64,000 bases of DNA, taken from XYD12-FULL-36-8 sp964391015. Lineage in GTDB: Bacteria; Bacteroidota; Ignavibacteria; Ignavibacteriales; Ignavibacteriaceae. The DNA lies in the NCBI GenBank assembly GCA_964391015.1, contig CAYMKU010000010.1:38994-102993 (forward strand). Reading direction: 5' to 3'. Position numbers and translations under genes: made by a program. Shown here in pieces: positions 25,011 to 34,625 of the stretch; positions within the stretch are counted from its first letter, which is position 1; each line of letters begins with the position of its first letter. The notes beneath the pieces are model-generated. The model searched no databases. It saw nothing but the letters and a program-made list of their open reading frames with translations, and was not told the origin of the DNA.

Positions 25011-26624
25011 ATGCAATACAAACTTTTTGAACCTGGCGATTTTTTGACTATAAGGGAAGCAAGTGATTGGGCTTCGCAATACCTTGGAAAAAATGTAACC
25101 AGTTCAAACATTGCTTATTTAATTAACTACGGCAGAATCCATAAATATGGTGAAAATGGGGATACGTTTATTTCAAGGAACGAGCTGATAAATTATTACA
25201 ACTCTTTTAATGGTAAGCGAGAGGTTCATTATAAAAGTAAAATTGGAGACGATTTAAATTGGGCTTTATCTTTTGATCAATACAAAGAAGCCGAAACAAC
25301 AAAACATGTTCACCGGCTTCATCCTTATAAAGGTAAATTCATTCCGCAACTGGTTGAATACTTCCTTGATGATCATACTGACGATTTCAAAAAAGAAGTT
25401 TATTTTAAAAAGGGTGATATTGTACTTGATCCATTCTGCGGATGCGGAACGACATTAGTTCAAGCAAATGAGTTGGGAATGCATGCAATTGGGATCGACA
25501 TTTCATATTTCAATTCCTTCATTTCTAACTGTAAAATAGATGAATATAATATTGAAGAGATTACTGAACATTCAAACAAAATTACAATTGCCTTAAAAAG
25601 ATTTTTACAACAACATTCTACTCTCGAGTTTGAGGATGCGCTTCTAAAAGAATTGAACACTTTCAATAACAAGTATTTTCCAAGTCCCGAATACAGATAC
25701 AAATTGAGTCGTGGACAAGTTGATGAAGAAAAGTATGCGAAAGAAAAAGAGAAACAATTCCTTCCGATATTTAATGAGTTAGTAAAGAAATTTGATATTG
25801 TGCTAGAGATAGATAAAGTAAACTCATTTCTTGATAAATGGTATTCTAAGCATGTTAGAGATGAACTAGAATTCGTTTATTATAAAATCAAAACTTTAAG
25901 AAACACTAATACAAAAGATATTCTCAAACTTATTCTTAGTAGAACTATTCGTTCATGTAGAGCAACAACACATGCTGATTTGGCCACACTTGTTGAACCG
26001 ATAAGTGCGACCTACTATTGCCACAAGCATGGCAAAATTTGCAAACCGCTTTTTTCAATCTTGAGATGGTGGGAAACATATACCAAAGATACTATTGAGC
26101 GTATATCGGAGTTCAATCAAATAAGAACTGATACAAAGCAAATTTGCTTAACGGGCGACAGCAGAGAAATTGATTTGATGGAAGAATTGAAAAGGGTTGA
26201 TAAAAAATTGGCAAACTTGGCGAAGAAGCAAAAAATAAAGGGAATCTTTTCAAGTCCGCCATATGTCGGATTAATTGACTACCACGAACAGCATGCTTAT
26301 GCTTACGATTTATTTAGTTTCAAAAGAAGAGATGATTTAGAGATTGGTTCTTTATATAAAGGCAAAGGAAAAGAAGCAAGAGATTCTTATATTGAAGGAA
26401 TCTCAAAGGTTTTGCTGAATATGAAAAAGTACTTTCTTGAGGACTACAGCGTTTTTCTTGTAGCCAATGACAAAAATAATTTATACCCAATCATTGCAGA
26501 GAAAGCAGGGATGAAAATAATAAATCAGTTCAAACGTCCTGTACTAAATAGAACCGAAAAAGATAAGGGAGCTTATTCAGAAATAATATTCCATTTGAAA
26601 GGTAACAAAGATGAAAAAATCTGA
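25011..26624 (+). CDS. DNA amino-methyltransferase (N6A/N4C type) with N-terminal HTH-like domain
   Basis: A 537-residue SAM-dependent methyltransferase. Residues 1-70 resemble an excisionase/MerR-type winged helix (LTIREASDWAS, then IAYLINYGRIHKYG). Motif I is DPFCGCGTT at about 141-149, followed by an acidic end of strand 2 in AIGIDIS. Catalytic motif IV is SSPPY at about 414. Motif I before motif IV, with a long central segment, fits an alpha-like order with an internal target-recognition domain. SPPY favours N4-cytosine but does not prove it. It overlaps the ParB-like gene by 14 bases and heads the restriction-modification island. Confidence 0.85.
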   Translation: MQYKLFEPGDFLTIREASDWASQYLGKNVTSSNIAYLINYGRIHKYGENGDTFISRNELINYYNSFNGKREVHYKSKIGDDLNWALSFDQYKEAETTKHVHRLHPYKGKFIPQLVEYFLDDHTDDFKKEVYFKKGDIVLDPFCGCGTTLVQANELGMHAIGIDISYFNSFISNCKIDEYNIEEITEHSNKITIALKRFLQQHSTLEFEDALLKELNTFNNKYFPSPEYRYKLSRGQVDEEKYAKEKEKQFLPIFNELVKKFDIVLEIDKVNSFLDKWYSKHVRDELEFVYYKIKTLRNTNTKDILKLILSRTIRSCRATTHADLATLVEPISATYYCHKHGKICKPLFSILRWWETYTKDTIERISEFNQIRTDTKQICLTGDSREIDLMEELKRVDKKLANLAKKQKIKGIFSSPPYVGLIDYHEQHAYAYDLFSFKRRDDLEIGSLYKGKGKEARDSYIEGISKVLLNMKKYFLEDYSVFLVANDKNNLYPIIAEKAGMKIINQFKRPVLNRTEKDKGAYSEIIFHLKGNKDEKI

Positions 26625-27747
26625 AGAATTTAAAAAGGTACATCTTGACAATTTATTTTTAGACCCTAATAATTATAGATTAAGGACATATCCGAATTAT
26701 CAACCTGTAAATAAAGGATCTGAAACAAAAACATCGATTCAGCAAAGAACCTATAATATGCTTGCTGGAGAAAATAATTTTGAGATACTTGATCTTATAG
26801 AAAGCTTCAAATCAAACGGCTTTTTAAGGGTTGATCATATTCTAGTAAGGAGACATGATGAGTTAGAAGCAAAGAAAAAAAGCGAAGATGAGAAAACAAA
26901 CTATATCATAATTGAGGGTAATCGACGATTAGCCACACTAAAATTTTTATACGAACAGTATAAAAAGGATTTTGATATAGGGAATATAGATATAAAAATA
27001 TTTAATGATGGAGTTGATGTAATAGTACACGAATACCCTAATGAAACTGATTATCTTATTCTAATGGGCCTAAGACATGTAAGTGGGAATAAAAAATGGG
27101 ATGTCTATAATCAGGCTAAATTAGTATTTGAATTGAGTAAAAAAGAGTATAGCAATTTAGAGATTTCAAAAAAAATTGGGATCAAGCCCAAATCAAAAGT
27201 AGAAGAATTACTTAGAGGATATTTTGCCATACAGGATTTCATAAAATATGTTAAAGAAGAAAATCTTGAAAGTTTTGTAAATCCACACGATAAATTTATG
27301 ATGTTTGTTGAATTGACGAATCAGATAAATCTTAGAAAATGGGTAGGATGGGATGATAATAATTTTAAAATAACAAACGAAGAAAATAAAAGAAGATTTT
27401 TTAATTGGATCCAACCTATTCCCACAGGCGAAATTGAGGAGGATAATTATACACCAGATGATCCATACATTAAAAATCACAAGCAAATTCGTGATTTAAA
27501 TGAATTGATATTTGATGAAGAATTTCTCACAAAAATGGAAGAATATGGAAGTTTTGATTCGGCCAAATATGAGAATCCAACTTACAAGAACAAGGAGTTT
27601 TCTGAAATTCTAAAAAGTATGGAAAAGCAATTCGGAACTTTCACTTATGGTTTTATTTCTACATTAAATGACGAAAATAGAGGCATATTGAATAGGATAA
27701 AAAACATTATAGAAGATTTTCTAAAAAAATCAAGAAATGAAAATTGA
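26611..27747 (+). CDS. ParB/Srx-fold nuclease-like protein
   Basis: A 378-residue protein. The N-terminal 120 residues carry a ParB-like fold: the first strand VHLDNLFLDPNNYR, a helix IEGNRRLATLKFLYEQY with the ParB box 'EGNRR' near 103, and intervening DNA-binding loops. A helical middle (about 150-210) resembles a ParB HTH with NLEISKKIGIKPKSKVEEL. The C-terminal half is unassigned. ParB-like proteins in defence loci can act as CTP/ATP-using or nuclease components. It overlaps the methyltransferase by 14 bases and the Mrr-like gene by 11, so the three are translationally coupled. Confidence 0.78.
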   Translation: MKKSEEFKKVHLDNLFLDPNNYRLRTYPNYQPVNKGSETKTSIQQRTYNMLAGENNFEILDLIESFKSNGFLRVDHILVRRHDELEAKKKSEDEKTNYIIIEGNRRLATLKFLYEQYKKDFDIGNIDIKIFNDGVDVIVHEYPNETDYLILMGLRHVSGNKKWDVYNQAKLVFELSKKEYSNLEISKKIGIKPKSKVEELLRGYFAIQDFIKYVKEENLESFVNPHDKFMMFVELTNQINLRKWVGWDDNNFKITNEENKRRFFNWIQPIPTGEIEEDNYTPDDPYIKNHKQIRDLNELIFDEEFLTKMEEYGSFDSAKYENPTYKNKEFSEILKSMEKQFGTFTYGFISTLNDENRGILNRIKNIIEDFLKKSRNEN

Positions 27748-28489
27748 AGAGTTAAGAAACCATTCATTAAAAATAATCTCGGATAGAAAGTTAAGGGTTG
27801 AACTTTCAGATTACTCTGACATTTTCGTTTCACCAAATGATGTTACTGAAATATGTGCATTTATTGATGATTACACTGGCAAGTATTATATCGATGTATT
27901 TCTAACTGATAGATACAATGGCTTTATTGAAAAGTCACATAAATATATTCCAGAATTATTAAATTTAATTAGAAATTTATCAAACGATGAATTTGAAAAA
28001 TTTTCTGCTCTTGTGTGCAAATGTTTAGGGTATACAAATTTTTTTGCGACTAAGACTACTAATGATCAAGGAATTGATTTTATAGCGTATAGTTCTTATT
28101 CTGAATTAAATATTGATTATAAGCAGCACATTTTAGGACAATGTAAACACTTCGAAGAGAGACTGGTGGATACTAGGGATATTAGGGAGTTAGCAGGTTC
28201 TGTTATATTATTCTCTAGAAAAGAATTTGCCACCACTTCTGATCCATATTCAAAGTTTACTCTTGGTTCTTTTTCACCAATTAACGTCTTCTTTTTATCA
28301 AATTATTTTTTCTCGAGTGATGCATTAGAGCTTTGCAGAAAAACCAGCATTGTTCCATTGGATATTATTGATATCACCTGTATAACGTATAAAGGAATAA
28401 TAAATAAGATTTTAGATTGGTTGGTTGATAAAGAAATTGACTCTGATAAAATAATAAAAGACTTGGGTGAAGTTGAGATAACAAAGTGA
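27737..28489 (+). CDS. Mrr-like restriction endonuclease
   Basis: A 250-residue protein. Residues about 80-190 form an Mrr-type PD-(D/E)xK domain: LSNDEFEKFSALVCKCLGY as the leading helix, the catalytic Asp in DQGIDFIAY near 110-118, then LGQCKHF near 134 giving the Q-x-K signature. The following helix LVDTRDIRELAGSV also matches Mrr. Mrr-type enzymes cut modified or foreign DNA. The N-terminal 75 residues are unassigned. It overlaps the ParB-like gene upstream and the small CxxC protein downstream. Confidence 0.8.
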   Translation: MKIEELRNHSLKIISDRKLRVELSDYSDIFVSPNDVTEICAFIDDYTGKYYIDVFLTDRYNGFIEKSHKYIPELLNLIRNLSNDEFEKFSALVCKCLGYTNFFATKTTNDQGIDFIAYSSYSELNIDYKQHILGQCKHFEERLVDTRDIRELAGSVILFSRKEFATTSDPYSKFTLGSFSPINVFFLSNYFFSSDALELCRKTSIVPLDIIDITCITYKGIINKILDWLVDKEIDSDKIIKDLGEVEITK

Positions 28490-28746
28490 AAAAATTATTT
28501 GCAATCAGTTACAAGCTTAGATATGGTGAGACCAGCAACTGGGGAGCTGAGTACATAAAGGCGAATAATAAAACAGAAGCACTCAATAAATTTGCAAAGC
28601 AAAGAAAAATTTCTACAAATATGTTCAAAAGTATTAATGAATGGTTTTGGGAAGAAGGCATTTGGTCAGCAGAATTCGGGAATATCAAACACGTCAAAGA
28701 AATGCCTTGTTCGCATTGTAAAGGAGAAGGGGTAATTAAGAATTAG
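28486..28746 (+). CDS. Small hypothetical protein with C-terminal CxxC
   Basis: An 86-residue protein with a GTG start that overlaps the Mrr-like stop in a GTGA. The N-terminal half is strand-helix (LFAISYKLRYGE, then AEYIKANNKTEALNKFAK), similar to small phage-type or DUF-like domains. It ends in PCSHCKGEGVIKN, a half zinc-knuckle resembling a DnaJ repeat. No family is assigned. It lies seven bases before the TdeIII-type endonuclease gene, so it may modulate or accompany it. Confidence 0.65.
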   Translation: MKKLFAISYKLRYGETSNWGAEYIKANNKTEALNKFAKQRKISTNMFKSINEWFWEEGIWSAEFGNIKHVKEMPCSHCKGEGVIKN

Positions 28747-28753
28747 GATATTT

Positions 28754-29527
28754 ATGACACTAACTAAACAACAGAGAGAACATATTCAAGAAGTTATTAA
28801 AAGTTGCCTTCGAAATAAATTTCAGAATTACACGCCAGAATCTAACAATATGCCATTTCATTTTCGTTTGTTGGGTACGGATAGAATGGCATTATATTCT
28901 TTTATCCAGTCACTTAACACTACTTTTGGTACTTCTATCTTTGAGCCCGTAGCTGTTGCATTAGCTAAAAACCGGTTTAAAAAAGCAGTTTCACAATTTG
29001 TTGTTGGTAATAAAATTAGTGAGGGGTGTCAAAATAAAATCCAAATGATCATGAATGAACTTACGATGGGAAATAATCCCAACAAAAAAAGAGAGATTGC
29101 AGAGATCAGAAAAGCTATCAAGAATGGTAATGTTAATGAACTTAGAACAGTGAAGGTAGATTTGTTTCTAGAGAGTCATGACGACGAAACATTTCTTTTT
29201 GATTTGAAAACAGCCAAACCGAATATAAGTAACTTTAAAGATTTTAAACGTACGCTATTGGAATGGACGGGCATTGTATTAACTCAAACTCCGCAAGCTA
29301 AAATAAATACGTTAATTGCTATCCCATATAACCCGTATGAACCTAAACCATATGAAAGATGGACTCTGAAGGGAATGCTTGATTTAGAAAAAGAGCTTAA
29401 AGTCGCTGAAGAATTCTGGGATTTCCTTGGCGGCGAAGGTGCTTATGAAGACTTACTTGATTGTTTCGAGCAAGTTGGAATTGAAATGCGATATGAGATT
29501 GACGAATATTTCTCAAGATTCAAATAG
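28754..29527 (+). CDS. TdeIII-family type II restriction endonuclease
   Basis: A 257-residue protein I recognise as TdeIII-like. The N-terminus has FHFRLLGTDRMALYSFIQSL and FEPVAVALA. The catalytic region has VKVDLFLES (about 134-142) followed by FDLKTAKPNISN (about 148-160), a D-x(n)-D-x-K arrangement of the PD-(D/E)xK fold. From memory the archetype recognises GGNCC; I cannot confirm the site here. The methyltransferase at the head of the island is the likely protective partner, although it sits three genes away. No methyltransferase is adjacent downstream. Confidence 0.82.
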   Translation: MTLTKQQREHIQEVIKSCLRNKFQNYTPESNNMPFHFRLLGTDRMALYSFIQSLNTTFGTSIFEPVAVALAKNRFKKAVSQFVVGNKISEGCQNKIQMIMNELTMGNNPNKKREIAEIRKAIKNGNVNELRTVKVDLFLESHDDETFLFDLKTAKPNISNFKDFKRTLLEWTGIVLTQTPQAKINTLIAIPYNPYEPKPYERWTLKGMLDLEKELKVAEEFWDFLGGEGAYEDLLDCFEQVGIEMRYEIDEYFSRFK

Positions 29528-29774
29528 AAATATTTTTCCTCACTGGATGAGAACGTCATGTGTTTGTCCCTCAAGTAAGGATAGGTTCATTTTTGCATGC
29601 TGTGAGAAGGATTGCTCAAACGAAAAGAGAAAGAAAACAATACAAGTTTAAGATTGAGGAAACTTAAATAATAACGAATAATATGTCGGTGACTCCAAAA
29701 ATTTTTTATCAAAAAAAACAAGCTTATTGTATTCAAATAACTAATAAATTAAAAATTATTCTTAAGGAAACGTT

Positions 29775-31199
29775 ATGAGCGAACAACAGATTACTATAAC
29801 TCCTCTTCAAAATATGATGAATTTTTTGTTGAAGCCAATCGCCACATTTAGAAGAAATTTTTCAAATGGAGATCAACTTTATCAATATTTATATTACCAG
29901 CGAAGCGGGTTAGAAGGTCGTATTTTAAAGGCAATCAATAATGGCTCGAATGTGACTGTTATCGGGAATCCTGGGCATGGAAAAACAAGTTTAATGAATT
30001 ATGTTTGGATAGAAATTAAAAAAAACGAAAAAATATTTCCGATATTTATAGATTATAGTGCAATGGAACCACGGGAACCTGAAACTCTCCTTGTGGAGTT
30101 CATCGTTAATATGAGGGATTATTTTTTTCATCTAGGAATCCCAGATGGTATTCATGCTGAAACTACCTTCTCAAATGCAAAGGATCATTTAAGAAAAGTT
30201 ACAAGTTTATTGCATACTACGACTAAGGATAAGCTATCAAAAAAATTGGTGATTTATCTTGACGACTTAGATTATGCAGAGGATTGCTATTTTACGATAT
30301 TAAATAAGTATTTCTTGAGTTACGCCGCATCTGATAAGGCAGTGGTAATCCTTTCTTGCAGGGCACCACTTTATAATGATATAAAAAAACATGACTCCCT
30401 CAGACAATACTATCATATACAACCAGTTGAGATAAAAATCCCAGATGATGATATTCAGCAATTGATTACACATAGATTGAAAACGCTCATGAAAGATGTT
30501 GAGGAAGAGAGTGTTATCTCTCGTATACTCAAGGTTTTTAAGAAAAAAGCTACCGATGACCAGTTATTAGAAATTGCTAAAACGCAAGGTATATCGTATA
30601 ATGATCCAGACGAATTAATCATCAACAAGTTGCCATTTGGCGATGACTTTTATTCATATTTGGGCGAAATTACATTTTGGAATTTTAGAAATGTTGAAGA
30701 ATTATTTCCCATTTTTTTTGACTACGAGATAAAGGGGGAAAAACCCAGTTTCAATGAAAATTTCATTGAAGCATATATTCAAAACACTTATTCTAAAGAA
30801 CATATTTTATTGGATTTAGTGAAAGAGAAAACAACTGGGACAAAATACAGAGAAAAGGATAATTCAATACTCCAGATAGTCTTAGAATATTTTTATTTTA
30901 ATCAGGTTAAAGACGAAAATTTCTATAGAAACTTGACTGATTACGGAATAAAACAAGATTTAGCTGATAAAGCACTCGATAAACTGATCAAGACGCCATT
31001 TAATCTTCTTGAGCCAGAATGTTGTCTTGATGGTCTGAAATCACAACTAATTCACGAACGTTACGAGATAAATAGAAAAGGGATCATCTATGTTGAAGAA
31101 ATACTTAGAAATCCAATTTACTATCAAAAGAAGAGTTTATTAAAATCAGCAAGATCTTATTTTGAAGAGAGGAACAAACTTTCAAATAGAAAAAAATAA
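29775..31199 (+). CDS. AAA/STAND-type ATPase
   Basis: A 474-residue P-loop ATPase. Walker A is GNPGHGKTS at about 64-72 and Walker B is LVIYLDDLD near 158. A sensor-like arginine follows in VVILSCRAPLY (about 193). The layout (single AAA domain, then a helical and winged-helix-like C-terminus) resembles ORC/Cdc6-like or KAP-type ATPases often found in defence loci. Two small genes follow with only a few bases between, the second encoding a membrane helix. It is separated from the TdeIII gene by 247 bases, so it may be an independent unit. Confidence 0.75.
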   Translation: MSEQQITITPLQNMMNFLLKPIATFRRNFSNGDQLYQYLYYQRSGLEGRILKAINNGSNVTVIGNPGHGKTSLMNYVWIEIKKNEKIFPIFIDYSAMEPREPETLLVEFIVNMRDYFFHLGIPDGIHAETTFSNAKDHLRKVTSLLHTTTKDKLSKKLVIYLDDLDYAEDCYFTILNKYFLSYAASDKAVVILSCRAPLYNDIKKHDSLRQYYHIQPVEIKIPDDDIQQLITHRLKTLMKDVEEESVISRILKVFKKKATDDQLLEIAKTQGISYNDPDELIINKLPFGDDFYSYLGEITFWNFRNVEELFPIFFDYEIKGEKPSFNENFIEAYIQNTYSKEHILLDLVKEKTTGTKYREKDNSILQIVLEYFYFNQVKDENFYRNLTDYGIKQDLADKALDKLIKTPFNLLEPECCLDGLKSQLIHERYEINRKGIIYVEEILRNPIYYQKKSLLKSARSYFEERNKLSNRKK

Positions 31200-31201
31200 T
31201 T

Positions 31202-31483
31202 GTGAATGATATAATTATTCGTGATATTCTCTTAATGCTTAATAATGTTTTCTCAGGGAAAAATACTAGAGAATATTATATTCGTACAAGTAAATTTTAT
31301 AGAAATTTTATTGGTGAATATCCATTAAAATATCAAAGAAATGATAAAATAATTTTTAACCAACATCATTTATTAGTATTAATTAGAGAAATGAACATTT
31401 GTTCTAATTTTAAATTCAGAAAAAAGAACCCTAAAAGATATAAGTTCCTAAAATATAAGGTAATAAATTATGGTAAAGATTAA
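31202..31483 (+). CDS. Small hypothetical protein in ATPase unit
   Basis: A 93-residue basic protein with a GTG start two bases after the ATPase stop codon. It is rich in Ile, Asn, Lys, Arg and Tyr (YYIRTSKFYRNFIGEYP; FRKKNPKRYKFLKY). No family is recognised. The tight spacing and the 14-base overlap with the next gene argue that it is translated. The AT content here is higher than in the housekeeping genes around the island. Confidence 0.5.
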   Translation: MNDIIIRDILLMLNNVFSGKNTREYYIRTSKFYRNFIGEYPLKYQRNDKIIFNQHHLLVLIREMNICSNFKFRKKNPKRYKFLKYKVINYGKD

Positions 31484-31745
31484 ATCAGATTGCGTATTTA
31501 AATCAAGTGAGAATGGAAAAATCAAAAAAAATTGCCCCAAATTAATAAAATGGTGTTTACTTTGCTCCACATATATACCCAATAAAGGGAATATTGAGAA
31601 TGACTTTAAGTATTTTGATTTTGCCATTCGACTTAGACAAAGTCGTTACACATTATTCATAAGTATATTATCACTTCTTATATCTATCACAGCATTAGTG
31701 ATTACAATTTTCAAATTTTTAATAGGTTTGAAAGATCAACCATAA
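31470..31745 (+). CDS. Small membrane-anchored hypothetical protein
   Basis: A 91-residue protein that overlaps the previous gene by 14 bases. The N-terminal half has four cysteines (DCVFK, KNCPK, WCLLCSTY), which could form a metal site. The C-terminal third is a transmembrane helix (LFISILSLLISITALVITIF). No family is recognised. A small TM protein behind an AAA ATPase fits the pattern of sensor ATPase plus membrane effector in anti-phage units, which is inference. Confidence 0.5.
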   Translation: MVKIKSDCVFKSSENGKIKKNCPKLIKWCLLCSTYIPNKGNIENDFKYFDFAIRLRQSRYTLFISILSLLISITALVITIFKFLIGLKDQP

Positions 31746-31908
31746 ATATTTTAATATTCCAAAATCACATTATATTGGCACTTTATAAATTCCAGTCTTT
31801 TAAAGACTAATATTATATTTGTAAACGCTAACTTTTAAATCAAATTCACCTTGCTCTCACATTTATCGTTTGATTGAACAAATTAGATCCTACTTCCCCA
31901 TTTTTCCT

Positions 31909-31916
31909 TATATTTG
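31909..31916 (+). promoter_or_regulatory. Possible Bacteroidota -7 promoter element for valS
   Basis: TATATTTG matches the -7 consensus TAnnTTTG used by the Bacteroidota main sigma factor and lies about 28 bases before the valS ATG. No clear -33 TTTG is seen at the right distance, so this is weak. Confidence 0.3.
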
Positions 31917-31944
31917 CACCTCACAGAGATAAATTACGGTTACA

Positions 31945-34620
31945 ATGACGACTAATATTTACCAAAGGCATGGATTCCCACAAGAACTGCCCAAAGCATA
32001 CAACCCCGCAGACGTTGAGGAAAAGTGGTACAGCTACTGGCTTAAGCATAACATTTTTCACTCGGAGATAGATAAAAGCAAAAAGCCGTACACAATTGTT
32101 ATTCCTCCGCCGAACATTACCGGCAGCTTAACAATGGGACACATCCTCAACAACACTATTCAGGATATTTTTATCCGCACAAAACGGATGCAAGGATTTA
32201 ATGCATGCTGGGTTCCGGGAACAGATCACGCTTCGATTGCAACAGAATCTAAAGTTGTGCACATGCTTAAGGAAAAGAAAATTAATAAATATGAAATCGG
32301 GCGCGAGGAATTTCTAAAGCATTGCTGGGAATGGAAAGAAAAGTACGGCGGCATAATTATTCAGCAGCTTAAAAAGCTTGGCGTTAGCTGCGACTGGCAG
32401 AGAGAACGCTTCACAATGGATGATCATTACTACAAAAAAGTTATTGAAGCATTTGTTCAGCTTTACAAAGACGGCAAAATATACCGCGGCTTCAGAATGG
32501 TGAATTGGGATCCCGCAAACAAATCTGCAATCTCTGATGAAGAAGTTATTTATAAAACTGTAAACGGAAAGCTTTGGTATTTCAAGTATCCGGTTAAAGA
32601 CAGCAATGAGTTTATTACGGTTGCAACTACTCGTCCCGAAACAATGCTTGGCGATACGGGAGTTGCAGTAAATCCAAATGATGAGAGATTTAAAAAGTTC
32701 ATCGGAAAAAAAGTTGTGCTTCCAATTGTCGGAAGGGAAATTCCGGTCTTTGCTGATGAATATGTTGATATGGAATTTGGAACCGGCGCAGTAAAGGTTA
32801 CTCCCGCTCACGATGTGAATGATTATGATATGGGGCAGCGGCAAAAACTTGAAATTGTGAACATTCTAAATGATGAAGCAAGCTTGAATGAGAATGCCCC
32901 GAAAGAATTTGTTGGATTAGATCGTTTCGAAGCGAGAAAGAAAGTGGTTGAAAAAATTGAACGGCTTGGTTTGCTTGCAAAGGTTGAAGATTATCAAAAC
33001 AAAGTCGGTTATTCCGAAAGAGGTAACGTGCCGATTGAACCGTACCTTTCAGAACAATGGTTCATGAGCATGCAAGAGTTTGCAGAACCTGCGCTTCAAG
33101 TGGTTAAAGATGGAAAAGTAAATTATCATCCTGATCATTGGGTGAAAACTTACGAACATTGGATGAGTAACATTAAAGACTGGTGCATCTCGCGCCAGCT
33201 TTGGTGGGGGCATAGAATTCCGGTTTGGTATTGTGTCGGTGACGATCATTGCAAACTTGAGTGTAAAGAACCGATTGTATCAGTTGAGCCACCGGAAAAA
33301 TGTCCGCATTGCGGCTCAAAAAATCTTAGGCAAGATGAAGATGTTCTCGATACCTGGGCATCAAGCTGGCTTTGGGCGCATGATGTTTTTGTGAGTGAAG
33401 AAGAACAAAATTATTACTATCCAACTGATCTTCTTGTAACAGCGCCGGATATAATTTTCTTTTGGGTTGCAAGAATGATTATGGCGGGAATGTACTTCAA
33501 GAAAGATATTCCTTTCAAAGATGTTTATTTCACGAGTGTGATTCGCGATGTTCAGGGAAGAAAGATGAGCAAGTCGCTCGGCAACTCTCCCGATCCTCTT
33601 GATGTAATTCGTGATTATGGTGCGGATGCTTTAAGATTTACAGTAATTTACCTTGCGCCTCTTGGACAAGATGTTCTCTTTAGCGCAGATAAGTGTGAAT
33701 TCGGCAGAAACTTTTCCAATAAAATTTGGAACGCTGGAAGATTCCTTCTGATGAATGCTCAAACAATTCCAATTAATGAAAAGCTGATTGAAAAGCACAT
33801 AGATTTTTCAGATAAGTGGATCAACTCCCGTTTTCATCAAACACTTTCCGAGCTTAACAAGGCGATGGATAAGTTTGAAGTGAATAATGCCTCGAAGATT
33901 ATATATTCTTTTGTGTGGAATGACTTCTGCGATTGGTACATCGAGCTTGCAAAGAATAGATTGTATTCATCAGAAGATGAAATTAAGTCTGCCGTTCTAA
34001 CCCGTGCAATTAAAATGTTTGAAAATCTTTTAAAGATTGTTCATCCTTTCATGCCTTTCATAACCGAAGAGCTGTGGCAGAAAATCTATGAACGAAAGAA
34101 TAATGAAAGTATCTCAACTTCTGAATATCCAAAGTTAGATGATGCAAAGATTACAGTTGAAGCAGAAAAAGAAATGGAGTTTGTGCAGGATATCATCACT
34201 GCAATTCGTAACATTCGCGGTGAGATGAATATTCCGCCATCGAAATCTGTGAAAGCGCTTATCAAATCGGCATCAGTAAAAAACTATCAGCTTGATTACA
34301 TAAAAAAATTAGCGAGAGTTGAAGAAATTCAAGTTTCCGAAACAATAACAAAACCAAAAGCAAGTGCTTCAACCATAATTAAAAATTGTGAAATTTATAT
34401 TCCTCTCGAAGGATTAATAGATTTAGATGTTGAGAAGAATCGTTTGCAGAAAGAAATTTTCCACCTTGAAGGAGTGTTATTGGGAATTGACAAGAAATTA
34501 TCCAACGAAAAATTTGTAAGCAATGCTGTTACAGAAGTCGTTGAGAAGGAAAGAGAGAAGAAAAAAGATGTTGCGGCAAATCTGCTGAAAGTGAGAGAGA
34601 TATTTGATAATCTTAAATAA
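31945..34620 (+). CDS. valS: Valyl-tRNA synthetase
   Basis: Charges tRNA-Val. A class I synthetase of 891 residues, the normal length. The HIGH-type motif is in PPPNITGSLTMGHIL near residue 54, the editing (CP1) domain contains TTRPETMLGDTGVAV, the zinc-type knuckle KCPHCGSKN follows, and the signature KMSKSLGNSPDP lies near 540. An anticodon-binding helical domain and a C-terminal coiled-coil arm (about 820-891) complete the protein. Three palindromic repeats sit directly after the stop codon. Confidence 0.98.
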   Translation: MTTNIYQRHGFPQELPKAYNPADVEEKWYSYWLKHNIFHSEIDKSKKPYTIVIPPPNITGSLTMGHILNNTIQDIFIRTKRMQGFNACWVPGTDHASIATESKVVHMLKEKKINKYEIGREEFLKHCWEWKEKYGGIIIQQLKKLGVSCDWQRERFTMDDHYYKKVIEAFVQLYKDGKIYRGFRMVNWDPANKSAISDEEVIYKTVNGKLWYFKYPVKDSNEFITVATTRPETMLGDTGVAVNPNDERFKKFIGKKVVLPIVGREIPVFADEYVDMEFGTGAVKVTPAHDVNDYDMGQRQKLEIVNILNDEASLNENAPKEFVGLDRFEARKKVVEKIERLGLLAKVEDYQNKVGYSERGNVPIEPYLSEQWFMSMQEFAEPALQVVKDGKVNYHPDHWVKTYEHWMSNIKDWCISRQLWWGHRIPVWYCVGDDHCKLECKEPIVSVEPPEKCPHCGSKNLRQDEDVLDTWASSWLWAHDVFVSEEEQNYYYPTDLLVTAPDIIFFWVARMIMAGMYFKKDIPFKDVYFTSVIRDVQGRKMSKSLGNSPDPLDVIRDYGADALRFTVIYLAPLGQDVLFSADKCEFGRNFSNKIWNAGRFLLMNAQTIPINEKLIEKHIDFSDKWINSRFHQTLSELNKAMDKFEVNNASKIIYSFVWNDFCDWYIELAKNRLYSSEDEIKSAVLTRAIKMFENLLKIVHPFMPFITEELWQKIYERKNNESISTSEYPKLDDAKITVEAEKEMEFVQDIITAIRNIRGEMNIPPSKSVKALIKSASVKNYQLDYIKKLARVEEIQVSETITKPKASASTIIKNCEIYIPLEGLIDLDVEKNRLQKEIFHLEGVLLGIDKKLSNEKFVSNAVTEVVEKEREKKKDVAANLLKVREIFDNLK

Positions 34621-34625
34621 AGTCA

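Noticed and set aside
29427..29651. A 74-codon frame overlapping the end of the TdeIII-type gene and running into the intergenic region
   Set aside because: Its first half is an out-of-frame reading of the restriction gene, and the Cys-rich second half matches no family I know. No ribosome site was seen. It could be a gene remnant, but I cannot support it.
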